A stretch of DNA of 64,000 nt from Lineus longissimus (GCF_910592395.1 NC_088310.1:567501-631500), one strand, 5' to 3'; positions 25,748-39,900 are shown, counted from the first letter of the stretch. Numbers and translations: made by a program. Notes: generated by a model from the letters alone, not told the origin.

Positions 25748-25842
25748 GTAGGTAGTTCTTATTTCTCATTACAGATGGCAGTATTGAGCTTGAGGACCAA
25801 TGTTTTTAGACTTGACCTGTGTCTCAATGACTTGCTCCTAAA

Positions 25843-25923
25843 ATGAAAACCTCCTGCTGTACAAACGGCCGGTTTCAACATGAAAACATCCTGCTGTACA
25901 AAGGGTCTGCTTCAACATGAAAG
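25843..25923. repeat. 37-bp tandem repeat, about 2.2 copies
   Basis: ATGAAAAC followed by TCCTGCTGTACAAA and a variable end starts at 25843 and 25880, with a partial third copy from 25917. It lies about 95 bp downstream of the LDLa exon donor, inside intron 2. Confidence 0.85.
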
Positions 25924-28900
25924 TAAATCGCAGCGCAGCGATGCTCGGCTGTGTCCACGAGCATCGTGATGTGTTCATACTATACTAAGTGTGATGAAGT
26001 GACGCCATGGATAAAGGGCACTAATGTCACTTGAGCTCGCCTGAACCAAAACATGATGTTAACGCGAAATTTACCACACTGGGCAACTTCGAAGGGTTAA
26101 CACAGCTCTGCCTCTACGTATCATATCATAACTCTTATTGATTTTTCCTGACTGTTTTGTATCTCCCTCCGAACAAAGACTCGGCATGGTGCATTGTTCT
26201 GTGTTCTGGAGTCTGCTATGCTGCCATCTCTCTGCTACAGATGCAATCATAACCTGATGTCTGGTTGTGAGATCTTATCACGAGGAAGCAGCACTGGTTT
26301 GACAGAGTCATCTTCGATGCATGTATCATGCTTGGATGGGAGGGGCACTTAATGATTCTCATGATGAAAGCTGATGGCAGCACTGGAACTTGTGTGGCTT
26401 GTCTTCCTTGCAAGAATCGACTGTGACTTGAAATCGGGGAAGGGGATAGATAAACAGAAATGCATAAAATGGAGAATTGCTCCTGTACAACATGACAATA
26501 TCACAACACTGGTAGATCTTCATTATTCAGAACCTGATTTCATGCTGTGGGTGATTGGGGGTTGTTAAGGGTTTTGTTACCATCTTCTATCAACATTTTA
26601 AAAGTCACATCGAACAACAGCTGCAAAAGTTGTTTGTTTGTTCTGAAGAATCAGACCATCATTGTGGTTGGAATGGATGTAGTGACGTTTGCTGAACTCC
26701 AATTGAATCCATCAAGAGTATGGAAATAGTCTCAGCTTCGTGTGTGCATTTGAATTCTATAAGAATGGACTTATTAGCGCTCTCTGTTAGTGCAGCACGT
26801 TGAATCATCTTGCGTAATGATCTAAATTCAACTGTGACATCTTCGGGCAGTTCGTTTGAACCTCCTGATCCTGAAAGATGCCGGAGTTTAATTTGAAACT
26901 CTCATTGCTAAATCAAACAGTTGAAAAGAACGTGTCTTTTGACTGATGTCATGAGATAGGGTAGCTTCAAATCTTTTAGTTGGGAAGACATCATTAGGTA
27001 GGAAATAGCTTGTAGAAATGTGTTTAAATGGGATTCTTGGCATACGAGAACGTGGCTAAGCAATCTAGAAGTATAGAATAGTGATATCTGCGGTCACTAG
27101 GACTGTCATGGAAGAGTAAAGCCATAACCATTAGAAGAACCTGATTACTGACTGGCCTTTCTAACAAACAATGGTTGTCACTAGAAATGTCTTGACAGGC
27201 ATACCCATAATGTTGGAGCAATTCATGTCCCCCCACAACTAATGGACAGTGTAGCAACAATTCCTTAATGAAGAGGCTTTGAGTGGTTAAGGTATGAAAC
27301 CATTGACACTGGTGAGGCATGATCTATGATTGAGTACTCTATACAGTATGAACTGTCTTAACTTTCAAAAAGCAAGGAATTGCGAAGTGACGTGTCACTA
27401 ATACGACCCCCTCGACAGGGTCGGAAGGTGTGCCTCTTAATTAAAGAATTGTTAAGAAAGGATGAATGGCTTTGCGATTGAAGGCCACCTAGGAGTGGCT
27501 CGTCGCTTTAAAATATTATTGGCTGCTTTGAAGGCTACCTAATCATCACCGTTTTTTTACGCTCCCAGCATCAACAATACGAACAAGGAGTGCTCCATAC
27601 TTAAAAGGATTCTCGTTCGCCTGATTTGCATTATTAGGTTTTTATCAGCATGATCGGTAACCGTCGGAATATGAGATTCGATCGTTCAAGGTCGTGCAGA
27701 GGAGTGGCACCTTGATTGAAGGACGCTCGCTTGTGCTGATGCTGTTGATTCCGTTTTTTATACGCAGCTCGCCAGAGATTGCTTTTTTCTCATGTCTTGG
27801 TGAACAACCCGCGGGAGTTACGCAAGTGAACTTTTTAATGGGCACAGGAGTTTGATTAACGGCATGTGGCATGTTCAGATTTTTGCTCAGATATTGGTTT
27901 TTCTTTGCGGTTTCTGCAGATTCTTGCGCAAGAAATCGATAGAAGTAATGGCAAATGAAAGAGAAAATTGTTGAGAGACCATTTTTCAAGAAACAGTTTA
28001 ATTCAATGTTTCTGTATTCTTTCATTGAAGACTATTATGATTTCAGAAATGTTCTCATCTCGTGGGAACAGTTTGCGGTCAAGATCCATAAAAAATGAGT
28101 CGTCGCGAAGGTGGCTCTGAACAAGCGGTATGCTACTGCCCTTGCTCATGATGGCAATCATTCGATCAATCCTCGCTGTTGGTCGTATCGCTGTGTTTTG
28201 ATGCCAATATAAGAACAATATTGGAATGATCAAGGCAAAAAATTGATGACAGCAGATGTGAAAATATTGGCTGGGGTGGACATTGCCCAGGTACAAGCAA
28301 TGACAATTCTTTGGAGGATATGTTATCAATTTAACGCTTTTGGCATTGAAGGCAAGTGGTTTTAGCCGAGAAAATCTTGATAAAAGACAACGAGATCAGC
28401 GCTGCAACAGAAAGTCTGCCGACAAGGCCTATTGTTGAAGTTGGTTAGTCGACAGGACTCCAATACTTTGCCTAAGCAACTCCTTCATACCGGTACATTA
28501 CTTTCAATCTCCAAGCACACCTCTATCACACAGTGCCACAGTGTCTCTGCGAGTGAAGAGTGTAAAATTTCCCCAGAATTCTTACCACGAAATAAGCCAG
28601 TCAAGTTGCTGCTAAGAGCGAGAACTAAAGGTTTCTCTGTGCAGATTGAAAAAGAATAACTCAAGGTTTTGTGTTGGGATGACCTGAATCTTATTCTCCA
28701 ACTTGGCATCTACATTTTATCCATGAGCCGAGGAAAGTAATGGTTTTACCTGCATGTTGGCTGTAATTATCGATGACATCTCTGTTTCTTTCCTCACCAT
28801 TGTCGAACCTCATTCGTTGGAAAAATCACAAATTATCTCCCGGATTCTCAAATCGGATCATCACGCCCTTGTGCACCGATACGGCAAATCTTACAACGTC

Positions 28901-29893
28901 AAAATTAAACCCGTTACCAATCTCGCCAAAGCAGTTTCCTGCGCTGGGTGTAGTGTCTTTGATGAAGATTTCGTATGCATAGATTTTTAGCGTCTTGAAG
29001 ATTTTGCGGTATCAGAAAGCAGATTTATCCCGTGATGAAAGTGGGAAACAATCCTATTGACATGATAATGATATGATTCTTTAGAAGTTCTCAATCGAGG
29101 TTGCAGCAAATGAAACTCAATTAAATTGCCGTGAAACTTACTACGGTGAGCCATTCTTGGGTCTTATCCTGTTTGTGTTCTAAGCTTCTTGTGTAACGTC
29201 TATGCGTGATTATAACCTACGGTTTTAAGGTTTGAGCCTTTAGACGTGGATGAATTTCAACTTACTCTATTTTTCGAAAGAAGGCTTTGGCATCAGTCTT
29301 ATACGCAGACCGTACTTCATGGGTCCATAAGACATGGCAGAAGGCAATACTTCATGAACCTGGCCCAACTACATGTAGCTTCTCGAGTAGTCCAAATGAG
29401 CTCTCGGACAAAGCGCTAGATGCTCAGTGCCCACATCTGCCTGATTATGTTGACATGATGAGTCCTGCCACATTGGTCAGTCGTCACCATGATACGCCGT
29501 TGACCATCATGTCACACCCCAGATAAATCTTAATCCACAGCTGACGTCCGCCCGAATTTAGTATTATTGTTTTAATATGGCGGTAGAAATCACAGTCCGA
29601 GGGTCGAGAATCATGATCAATAATCTTCATTGCTTAAGTCAACCGAAGACAGCACGAGGCGTCCAACTGTAAAATTATCTTATGTTATTTGCGATAGGAT
29701 GTCTGATGATGCGGCCATTTTGAACTTTGTAGATCGTCAGATTGGCTGACATCCGCCATACCATGTCATGACAGCTTGGATTAGATGGAGAGATTGAATG
29801 CTGAATATTATGTCATGGGTCGTTAAAATCAAAGATCTGTGTGAGAAGCGTATTCTGATGATGCATCTAGTGTGCTTCTTGAGGTCGAGGGTT

Positions 29894-29917
29894 TTGTTCA
29901 GTTGTTCAGTTGTTCAG
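29894..29917. repeat. Three-copy 8-bp microsatellite (TTGTTCAG)
   Basis: TTGTTCAG is repeated three times without interruption in intron 2. Confidence 0.85.
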
Positions 29918-32900
29918 ATGGCTCAGTAGTGAAGGTGTAAACCATTCTCCATCAGATCCCTGACAATGTGATATGTGAACTCTCAGTAACGTATACCGTG
30001 CCTCCTTCCTCACCTGACGAAGGAGTTACAAACCGCCTCGATCATAGTGATATGCAACACAACACTGGCCCTTTCTAGAAAAAAGCCTGCAGAAAATGAT
30101 TGCTTGAGATCAAGAATAAGACCAAAGGGGTTAATTATAGTGATGCTCTTCGACGAAAAGGTAGATGATGTCCTCGCAGGTCTCATCCCTTCAAGGAAGT
30201 ACTTTAGGAGATCGGTGATCATCTCCCAGCCGGCCACGGTATCCCCCACAGTGTCATGTGAATGCAGCGACACACCTTAGCTGTCCAGTGGTCATTACAT
30301 GCCGATGGTTTATAGCATCCACGCCATCCATTCCAAGATAAAATGGTCACCTTTCGTTATTACTTGCCCTGAATGGTACATCTGTCTTCATTTAGCTTTA
30401 TAGAACCTTACTGGGAATGCCTTACTGTTTGTTGACTGGAGCAGTCGGAGTGCTATTGTACATCGACGGAATGCTTGATGCTTCATTAACAGCGACATAA
30501 TACATTAGTGCTTCTTTTCTATCCAGCAAAAAATATAACGAAGGCATTATTTCTCATTTCCGGAAACCTTGAGTACAATCTTGTTTGTTGGTCTTTAGTC
30601 ACCATGGTCTGATTGCCTCCAAAAACAATGTCATCATACTCATGCAGTCCTAGATGCTTGATTCAGCACAGATGCATTATCATTTCACATTAATTAGTGA
30701 AAAGGAAGATGCGTGTGACCTTCATCAAGCAAGATTTCTGGGCAACCCATTCAGGCTCTCCCTGTGCCAGTCCCAATTGTCTAACTGATGACTATTTTGC
30801 CTCAGAACGTTCTTATTATATCCATTTAGTGTCGTTTTTCCCTAAACGTTAAGAAACAAAATGTTTTCCAATAACAATCTCATTTGCAAATGCAGTCGAA
30901 AACCAACTTTCAATTTCTTCTCTGTTTGCGATGGGGGGCATGCTCGCTCTCGCAAAAAATGTGATGGTAATTTGACGAGTCAGATTCCATTCCGTGCCAC
31001 GCTGGCGAAAGGATTTAAGGTGTTATTTTGCCAATCCCATTCTCAATAAGAATCACGTAATCGAAGGGTTGAATGTGACGACCTAGGGGGTCAGCCTCCA
31101 AGTTCTGCTTTGGACGTCAACTGAGTATAAGTGTTATTTCTGAAGGTGTGAGGTGCTGTGAGATGGAAACCAAAGCTTAGCATGAATGTTGGCTGAACTC
31201 ATCTTTGTAATCAGGCGGAGAGGAAGCATGTTTTTGTGAAGGCAATGCAAGCCTTTCCAGCAGCAGATTGACTTCAAAGACTTGACCGCAGGGATGTTTA
31301 GCATTGCGACCTGAAGAAATCCATTGTTTTAGAAGCTCATTAGGTGCCTACATGTGTGATATCTCAACCCACACACGTTGAGCATTTTTTCATTCATCAG
31401 AAATGATTACATGGTCATTGGAACGATCTTATATGTAGTCCACATAAGGATATCCATTTTGTAGTACCTGGTTCACCTCATTAAGCCCTCTGATGTTTAT
31501 GAGCTGTTGACATACAAACTGAAATTAAGCTGTTTTCAACGATTATTTTGCAATTGTAATTTTTTAGCCGTAAATGCATATCGGATGTATATAGCCTTGG
31601 CAATGATCTTGATGTATTGGCAAGGTGCCCATCGGATAAGAAATCGCAAGTAGGAATTACATCAGAACAACTCACATGTAGTATGGTTGAAATATACAGA
31701 ACTTTAGAACTTTATGAAATATACAAGTTCAACTCCATTTCAATTTCGGCGTAACATTGCCAGTATCGCTGCAAATTCTACGCCTGATATTGGCTGCACA
31801 TAATTCTCTTGAAGTGTCACAACTGAGGGTGATTTATATTGGTGTGGGAGGCCAAGGGGTGTTCACGAGATGAATGAGTGGCGCTTCTCACTGTGAGCAG
31901 ACCCATGTGACTCATCACTCCTGCAAACTGCAAACTTATGAATGACCTGTTGATCAGTGAATCGCACAATCTTGATTTGCATCAGCACGTCGTACGTTTA
32001 CGCGATCAATTATGCGACTTTTCCATTCAGGCTCGCGAAGATTTACGGCTCTCATTGATGCAAGGAGTGGCTCTGATCCACGAGTCCCACGTGACCACGC
32101 TGCAACCTGATTGGACAACATTTAAATGATAGCATCGCTGATATCAGCACGATAGCACGGAACACTTGTTGATTGATTTTCTGATGAAGTCCATTTGCGC
32201 GTTGACATCACTTAATTTAAACACCCATCCCTTTTCTGGTGACTTGGCATGTTGCTCGCTTAGGAAGGAGTGGCGGGCTTCCGCTGTTCAAAGTGCAGTC
32301 ACTGTGAGTCATTTTGACACCAGTTAAGACTTGTTGATTTGAACCTCTCTGTGAAGATCTCATGGTCATGATGATTGGATTAGTTTTGACGGTGTCAAGA
32401 ATGATCTTGAAGTTTGGGAGTGTATGCCTCAAAACTGCTTCATAAGTCGTGGTTTTCATTCTACTGTAGGTTTCGTTGTGTGATTGTGTCCAGCAATCCT
32501 ATGAAACCTTCTTACATGGCACAAGCTGACAGACTGTAGCATTAGCTGCTCTGCACTCTGCCTGGTATGGTGCTAGTTGGCAGATCGAACCCCTTCGACC
32601 ATACCCCAGCTCGCGAACCACAAATGAAGTTTCGGTTGTCGGTGTAGTCATTGTCAAAGTTGCACTGTCATTTAAGTTTCTGTACAACTTCACCTGCATG
32701 GTATTTTCGATGAAAAGAGTTTTGCATTACCAATGAATAAGTAATAGGTTCATGATCTTGCTCTCCTTACATGCCTGTGCCCATAAATCTGCCTGTCATT
32801 TTGCCATCACTTTCGACGAAAGTAGGGTAGACCGTAGGGAAGGCGCTGGCCCCCAAGGACCCTTCTCAGTGATGGATGACTGGTGTCACAAGGTGATTGA

Positions 32901-34184
32901 TGTTCACCTTGTCGCAGGAAAATCGCTGATTAAATCAAAGTTGAAAGCTAGAAAGGGTGGGGTTGGAGATTTCAAAATGATGTAAGATGCACAAATTTCA
33001 CCACTTTTTGATTGGATAAAAGTTATTGATTTAAAAGTTCGATTGTTCGATTCTACTGCTTGCGCTCCAGACTTTCTGGTAACCACTGTGGATTCTGGAA
33101 ATGTGCGTGAAGTTGCACCTGATCTACATGTTGACGTTCGAGTTTTGGAATCTGGTACGCCGTTTGGACAATGGAGAGAAAAGGCTTCTGGAAGTTTAGA
33201 ATGCCAAATCTTCTGAATAACAACAAAGAAGAGAAAGCAATATCAATTGTCTCGAGATGTTTTTTACCTTCTTCTCAGAGAACCATATCGACCCGATATC
33301 ACATCGAGCGCACCGTGTTAGAAAATTGGTTTAAGGACGATATCATGTGCCAGCCATTTCACACAACTGCCGGTCGGTCAATATCAAGTTGTGATTCATT
33401 CAATTTGACTAGGTGGGCAACTTCTTATCATTGAGCGGCTAACCTTGATGTATTAGGAAAGGTAAAAAGATGCTGCACTTTCTCTTCCTGGCAGAAACTG
33501 CGCAGATTGTAAAATTATGGAGGTTGCGCAGTCATACGATGTCGGAGCAACTCGGAGTAAAGCAAGGGCACACTCTCACACTGGTGACCACTTAAGTCAA
33601 CTGGTTCGGACTAAACAAAAGCACCATTTCTTCATTTGTGTTTTTGCTGTTGAGCTGAAATTCTAGTCGTTCGTCTGTGAGCAGATGATCCGTCCCTCTA
33701 TGTTTGAGTAGTTATGATCGAGACTGAGCCTTTGAATGGGATCTCTGAGATGTTATGAATAAAACGTAGAGCAAAGATGACTTGTACAACTCAATATATT
33801 GTCACTGAGACATGCCTCTGATGTTATCATTCATTCTTATCCTCTCTTCCATTCCGAACCAATCCCTCCCCCGATTGTGTTCATACAATCTCCATATAGA
33901 TTCTTTAAGTGTACGAGCCACAAAGTGCCGAGCGCTCGGAAGTTGTACAAGACACGCTGAGTGAGTTGGATTCATCTTCTATTATAACACTAATGGTGAC
34001 TTCCTTTCTCAACTTTAAGTAGCAGGAGAGACGCTTGAAGATAAGGTGTGACAATCGAACTTCAATTTTATCAGACGTTAACTCTGTTGGTGTATCGTTA
34101 GTAATGTTTGATAGATGTTGCATTTAGATCCAAAGTTGCATGTCTTTTGAATTCTCTCTTGGCAACATGATTCCAGTGATGTGA

Positions 34185-34341
34185 GCTCGGTCCGTCATTA
34201 GTGTGCGCCGGGTCATCAGCAGCTTGCGCCAGGTCTCCCTCAGTTGAAACCCGCATCTACCGCTTCTACACGTCCAACCATCCCTGGTTCTTCTTTGTCA
34301 CCACCGCGGTGGTGTCTCATTGGGACAAGGTGATCGTCTAG
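34185..34341 (+). pseudogene. GC3-rich coding-like fragment with a frameshift, family unknown
   Basis: This short stretch stands out from the AT-rich intron. From 34246 to the TAG at 34339-34341 one frame reads ETRIYRFYTSNHPWFFF and continues to HWDKVIV; about 26 of its last 30 codons end in C or G. Just upstream, 34191-34241 in a frame shifted by one base reads VISVRRVISSLRQVSL, also with C/G-ending codons. A single extra base near 34242 would reconcile the two, giving about 50 residues. That pattern suits a decayed retrocopy or a 3' terminal coding fragment. Alternatively CCCTCAG at 34243 is a weak acceptor for a real terminal exon on the + strand. The protein family was not recognised. Confidence 0.4.
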
Positions 34342-36069
34342 TTCCTTTGGATAAGCATGCCATTTTAATGTATGAATAGTTTCACATATCATACAGTTCA
34401 GTTGGTTGTAACACTCCTTGTTGCATGCACCGTTTGATACGGTGCTTTCTTGTAGACCTTTTGCGGTGACTTCAACTCAACTTTGGTTGTTATTCCGATG
34501 GTGAATAGGTTGAAACATTGCCTACTAATGTTTAAAATGTATCTGACATCCACCAACACTCCCCTGAATAACATAATACCTTCCTTGATCCCAGAGGTTT
34601 GAGATGATTCTTCAAGTGGAAAAAACCCATCCCAAATATGATGGCTTGAATTTGCCAAGATGTTCAGGAAGCCTTTTATGCATTTCTACTCAACTTCCAA
34701 AAATGTATAATTTCAAAATGTGTCTCAAGTGTCATTGAGCAATGAAACATGCAAATTACATATGTTTTAATTGCTTCAGTGCATTTCAGAAGCAAGAACA
34801 CAAAGTACTTCATACAATGTAATGCTTGTCATGGAGCTGCGTTAACACAGTGCATGCCTGTCGGCCTTATGCTCAAGAAGTTGTGGGCTTGACTCACAGC
34901 CAAGTCTTTGCCGTAACCCATAATGTGCAGTCCCTTCTTTACTCTTAATATGAGGTGTTATATTCCTGTATGATTGATAACATTATAACGACTGGATGAG
35001 GCAAATCGCGGCGTTGTTTTACAGGAAGTCTTCTCCCACTCCGTACAATCAACGCCCTCGAATTAGCGGAAGTCTTGATGGGCTCAAAACCGTTCTGTCA
35101 TCATTTTCTTGTGCATACAAATTGTCGAATAATTACAATAAACTTTAATCCTCTGCATCTTGTAGACGATATACTTCTTTCAAGATGTATACAGCTGTGT
35201 TCGGTTTAGAGGGGGAAAGGTCTGACTGGTTTTAGACCTTATCAATTGTAAAACATTCCGTCCATTCTATTGAGAGGAACAATATCATACTGGGCTAAAA
35301 TGTTGTATCAGTGAAGGGGGTCAAGGGACCTGCATGAAACAATGCCCCATTTCAGGATTTTCATCATTTTCTTGTACAAAAACTCTGACAATGAGTGATT
35401 CTTTTTACTCTCTCTCTCCTCGTATAATGCAGTGTACATGAATCATTTCTCGCCGTCAGATGGGCTGCAATAGTAACTGGCGTCATTAACTTGCATTAAC
35501 CAATCAGTCCCGTATCACCAGCAGTTTTTCATTTTCTCAAATCGCCGTGGAATTTCAGAATCAGTTGACAGGAAATTTATGTCTTAACAATAATGACGTC
35601 GGTCCATCACATGCAGAGTTTAACTTGGTTGTGCAAAATTATATGGCTGGGTAAGCAGCAAGTCTGCTGGAAGTAGAAGACTGTGTGAATGATACAGTAG
35701 AAAATGTACTGCAAATAACCTTGTCCTTAAGTATTTGTTTACTTCCAGATATTAACAAAGGACCTGATCTCATTAGCCTAGCCAGTCCATCCATTGTCTT
35801 TATGATCCACTCCATCAGTCATGGCTCAACCCGTCTATGTGTTATTAATCCACGTTTGGGATAAAAAACACAAATATGATCGGATCATTTTGACTGATCC
35901 GTTGTTAATGAGGGATTGCATACACTCTGATCTCTGGCCATGAGGCAAATGTCGAAAACAGATTGACTGACGATAAAAACAACATTGAGTCTTATGATCG
36001 TGTGATCAGTCTTTACTTTACAAGCTAGATTTGGATTGGCCATCTAGATGTGAAAGAACATGAGTAGGA

Positions 36070-36255
36070 TACCGTGGTGGTGTAGTCTGTTGTAAAAGTA
36101 TTGCACTCATAAACCGAACATATCGAGTTTGGTAGCTGTCTCTGTCACTCTTGCTTGTGACTTTTGGCAAGTCACCTCACCTAATCATGTCTATCTAAAT
36201 GTGGCGCAAAACTGAGGCTACTGCCCGAATGACTTGCCTCCGAGGTTCAATGGAA
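36070..36255 (+). mobile_element. Degenerate tRNA-derived SINE
   Basis: The left part resembles a decayed tRNA head (GTGGTGGTGTAGTCTG, then ATCGAGTTTGGTAGC in the B-box position). It is followed by the body motif TGTGACTTTTGGCAAGTCAC and CATGTCTATC. The same body motif occurs on the minus strand in the SINE at 52930-53165, so both probably derive from one family. The ends are approximate and no target duplication was identified. Confidence 0.6.
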
Positions 36256-36880
36256 GAACTTTTTTAATCTAAAAAACTTGTCATTTCAAAAGGCATCTCT
36301 TAACAAATCTGAAGGGTAGATATTAAAGAGACATTTCTGACCATGTAGGGCAAAAATCTATGGTTTACAGTAGGCAATAGTATGCCCGTTGTGACTTAAT
36401 CGGGCACAATCTGATTGACAGGAACGGCATAGTTTAATGCATAAATTCTTCTGCTGACAACGAACATTTAAGAAAAAAACGATCCTCGGCGTATCATGAC
36501 ACGTTCAGATCACTGGCGTCATCTTCCCGTCGTTAACATGATTTTTGAGATCGTTGAATCAGCATCGAGGCACCACAATTAGGAAAATACGAAGCTGTGT
36601 TGTAGAAATTAGCACATGTGTAATCAACACATGCTTAAATTTGATGGTACGGTTGTGTTAATTGCATCAAGCCTCCGGTAGAACCAAGAAGGATATCCTT
36701 GGGACTGACGTAAGAGAGGTAACCATTGGTACTGAAATCTTCTGAATGGGCCTTGCGTCATGGGTTGCGGTGAATAAGCCGTCATGCTGAATGAAGCTGC
36801 ACCATGACCTGAAAAACACAACGCCCACTCTTTTATCTATCTTGGCCATAAACCCAACCCGGGCCATTAACGATCTACCT

Positions 36881-36958
36881 CTCCGTGCAGTCACAGATAG
36901 TCAGCCACCTGTCCGTGTAGTCACCTCAGCTCAGTCCAACTCTCCGTGCAGTCACAGA
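36881..36958. repeat. Three-copy repeat, period about 30 bp
   Basis: CTCCGTGCAGTCACAGA occurs at 36881 and 36942, with a diverged copy (GTCCGTGTAGTCACCTCA) at 36911. This is a small tandem array in intron 2. Confidence 0.7.
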
Positions 36959-38129
36959 GAGTATTATGGTATGCAACTCGAGATCCCTATGGTAAAAAAA
37001 CATGGCCTTCCTTACTGCCGTGCGAATGTTCAATATTTGATGACATGTGGTGAAGAGGTTATGGTCACACCTTCATCCCATCTATTTCTCAGATCATCTT
37101 TTCATGGTGTTGTTCGCCTCTATATCCAGGTTGGAATAGGAAAGGTTGTCAAATAGGCTGGTATTGCCGGGAAAAAAAGGTGTAGTTGGTGGTGTGATGG
37201 TTGCTTACTCTCATCCTTTCTTGTACCGTAAGTTATGCTGACTCTCAGTTGGCTCTTGTCAATATAATGCATTCAGAAGACATTGGTGCATAGGTTTTGG
37301 CCTGGCTTGATTTAGTTTATTAATGTTGCCAGGGTCAGTTTGACATTTCAAACGTACATGACGAACCAATAGCTTATGGTACCTTCCCCTTCCTATGACA
37401 CCAGTCTCTAATTTTTTTGATAAGAAAACGTTCGTCAATTAAACACGTTTCATGGCTCGCTGAAAGCAGTTAACCACCAGAAGCACACCTCATCAACCAG
37501 TTTGGCGTATAAGATCTCTGCCATGTCTTGCCGACTTGCCAACCGCACCCCTGGACCTCACCATGTGTCCGCTCTTCTGATCTTGTTACCATTTACCTGT
37601 CCTCTCATCCATGTCCCATTCTACCTGCTCGTTATGATATCTTATGGGTAATGTCTCTTTTATTGCCATCTTGATACCGATCTGCCTTGCTAAATTAATA
37701 ACAAGATGATGAACAAGGTGTTTTATTGAGAAGATCACACCCAGAAGGCGGATATTTCATAATCTTCTCTAATATGTGCTACTCTACCCCATGGGCCATT
37801 TTGTTGGTGCACGAAACTGATAATGCAAGCTTACTTTCTCAGGAGAAGCTTGTATTCGGCCTGCCGGAGGCACAGTTAGGAATGGTTTCGGATCTATAGG
37901 AAGGAATATATTGTTTTGAGAATGCTTAGTTCCTTAGAACCAAACTCAAGTTAAACTTTTTGTGAAACACTTTTCGATGGGAACCCTGCTTAAAGCAGTT
38001 CAGCATCCAGCAGTCTTCCAGAAGATGTTAAGCAGCCACAAAGCTTAACATCCTATCTTCGAGCCTAATCGAAAAAGCACTAAGTATTTCGCAGGCGTGG
38101 ATCCAGGAGGTATGCCTCCCCGAGAATAT

Positions 38130-38224
38130 TCTGAACTGATGGATCCACTCACAGCTTAGAAGGGGTTTGAACCCTCGACTTCTAGGTCAGGAATACACCA
38201 CTGACCACCATTGTACTATCACTT
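38130..38224 (-). mobile_element. tRNA-derived SINE head or tRNA pseudogene (minus strand)
   Basis: On the minus strand an A-box-like segment (TAGTACAATGG, around 38206-38218) is followed about 35 bases later by a canonical B box (GGTTCAAACCC, around 38163-38173), preceded by CTAGAAGTCGAGG. This is the layout of a tRNA-derived RNA polymerase III promoter. The cloverleaf is not intact, so a SINE head or pseudogene is more likely than a working tRNA. Confidence 0.6.
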
Positions 38225-39689
38225 GTTTGTTCGGTCTTGTGGACAGGAGGTGTGATTGGATTGTGCTGTAATGCCACGTTTATCATGCATTGCAATGCTT
38301 CATGCATTGATATCGTCTTTGCTTTACATTAAGAGAATCTTGATGCGTACAAAAAAATCAGTCCATTTCCTCTTGGGCCATTTCCTGCCCTTGTGGCATC
38401 ATTTACCGGCATCATCATCGCAAAGCTCGTGGCGGGAATAATCTAAAATCCATGCTGTGTATCGGCTAACCCCAAGAGCCGGTTCTATGGTAATTTAACC
38501 GGTTTAGTCAATTTGTTGGCGCCTTTGATCATGGTGCCTTCATGGAAATTGGTGACAGCTTACAGTCCAGATCAATGGTTGGTTTTTTGTCGAGATCTTT
38601 CAAAAACACATTCTTGAGATTATTCTGGAGAGGGTTTCAGTTGGAACTGAAGGTCTACCTTTTCAAGTTGAATCTTTTATCCATAGTGATAAAACTCAAG
38701 TGATTTCATCTCAAATGGTTTGACTTCACTGATCTAGCCCAGTTTTCCTAGCTTTTTCAAGTTGGCGCTTAAACAAGTGGTTTATCGGAAAGGACCCTTC
38801 ATTCAGGCATTAACTGCAGCTGTTTCTGCTCGTCACTGCAGTCATTAGCTACTGCTCATTCTGGCCCTAGGATTCTCTGTTAATCAGTGTTGAAAAGTAT
38901 CACATGATCTTTTAAAGAACTATCTGCCCACCCCCTCAAACATGTCGGCATGTTCTGCGTTATCTCATATGAACATCAGTAAGCCTTCATAAGTTGATGA
39001 TTCAAACCTCATACATGATTGATACAAAAACGTGTAGCAGTAAATCTCCACCAGAGGGTTAACGGCATCATAACTGCTACACATCTCTAGTGCTGTACCA
39101 ATCAAAAGAGTGACTAAATATTGTAATCATCCATGGCCAAAGATAAGTCCGAGGGCTCCCTTGACATAGATATCATCACGAGCCGTCCGTAGACGTTCCG
39201 ATGTGCTGCGTACTAACCCAAATACCAGGATTTAGACTCTGTGATGCCATTGGTCGTTTCTTCCAGCAATTATCACATGTATTGATTTCGCAATGATCTG
39301 ATCAGATCACGGGGCTTTGCGCGGCCGAACATAACTATTTTACACTCAATCTATCAAAAATATGATTTGTCTGAGCACTACTAAGCTCTTGTGTAGCAGG
39401 CTGGAAGCTTGCCATAACCCTTCTATGCCAGAAATGAGAAGGCCATGCCATGAATTTTATGTATCCCAATCCCAATTAACCCTTCTATTCCTGGAGACAT
39501 TTTGATATCTCCTTATTTTAATGCGTTTGTGATGTAAAAAACTGGGGTTGTTGATAAAGGACTGACCAAAGAATATACGCATTGCTGTGTGAAAGGTGAT
39601 ATTTGATCTTCTGGGTTACCTCTAGTTGTCACTATGCTTGTGTGCCAGTGCAGTTGGGGGTTATCAACCCTGTGATCTGCTTTAGGTAA

Positions 39690-39900
39690 CATTCTCTATC
39701 CCAGTACCCTTGACTGAAATCCATAGTCTTCTCAAGACAGCGCTGCTGGTTGCATCCATAGTTTTCCAATGAGAGCACTGCTGGTAGCAAAATGCTCCAT
39801 TCAAGACCCTTTGACTGAAACCATAGTCTTCTAATGACAGCACAGCTGGTATCATTCTCTATCTCATACCTCTTGATGACTAAAATCCATATCTGTCTTC
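39690..39900. repeat. Degenerate repeat with three CCATAGTCTTCT units
   Basis: Units of about 30 bp (CCATAGTCTTCT, then a GACAGC-like stretch, then GCTGGT) start at 39721, 39756 and 39821. The segment ATTCTCTATC...CCATA also recurs at the two edges. Divergence suggests an old array. Confidence 0.6.

Noticed and set aside
26374-26568. Frame with hydrophobic start then IDCDLKSG, resembling a signal peptide plus MAM start
   Set aside because: The CGW step and later MAM motifs are missing and no donor was found in the right phase.
36791-37156. 121-codon + strand frame
   Set aside because: Part of it is the three-copy repeat at 36881-36958; the rest has no recognised family.
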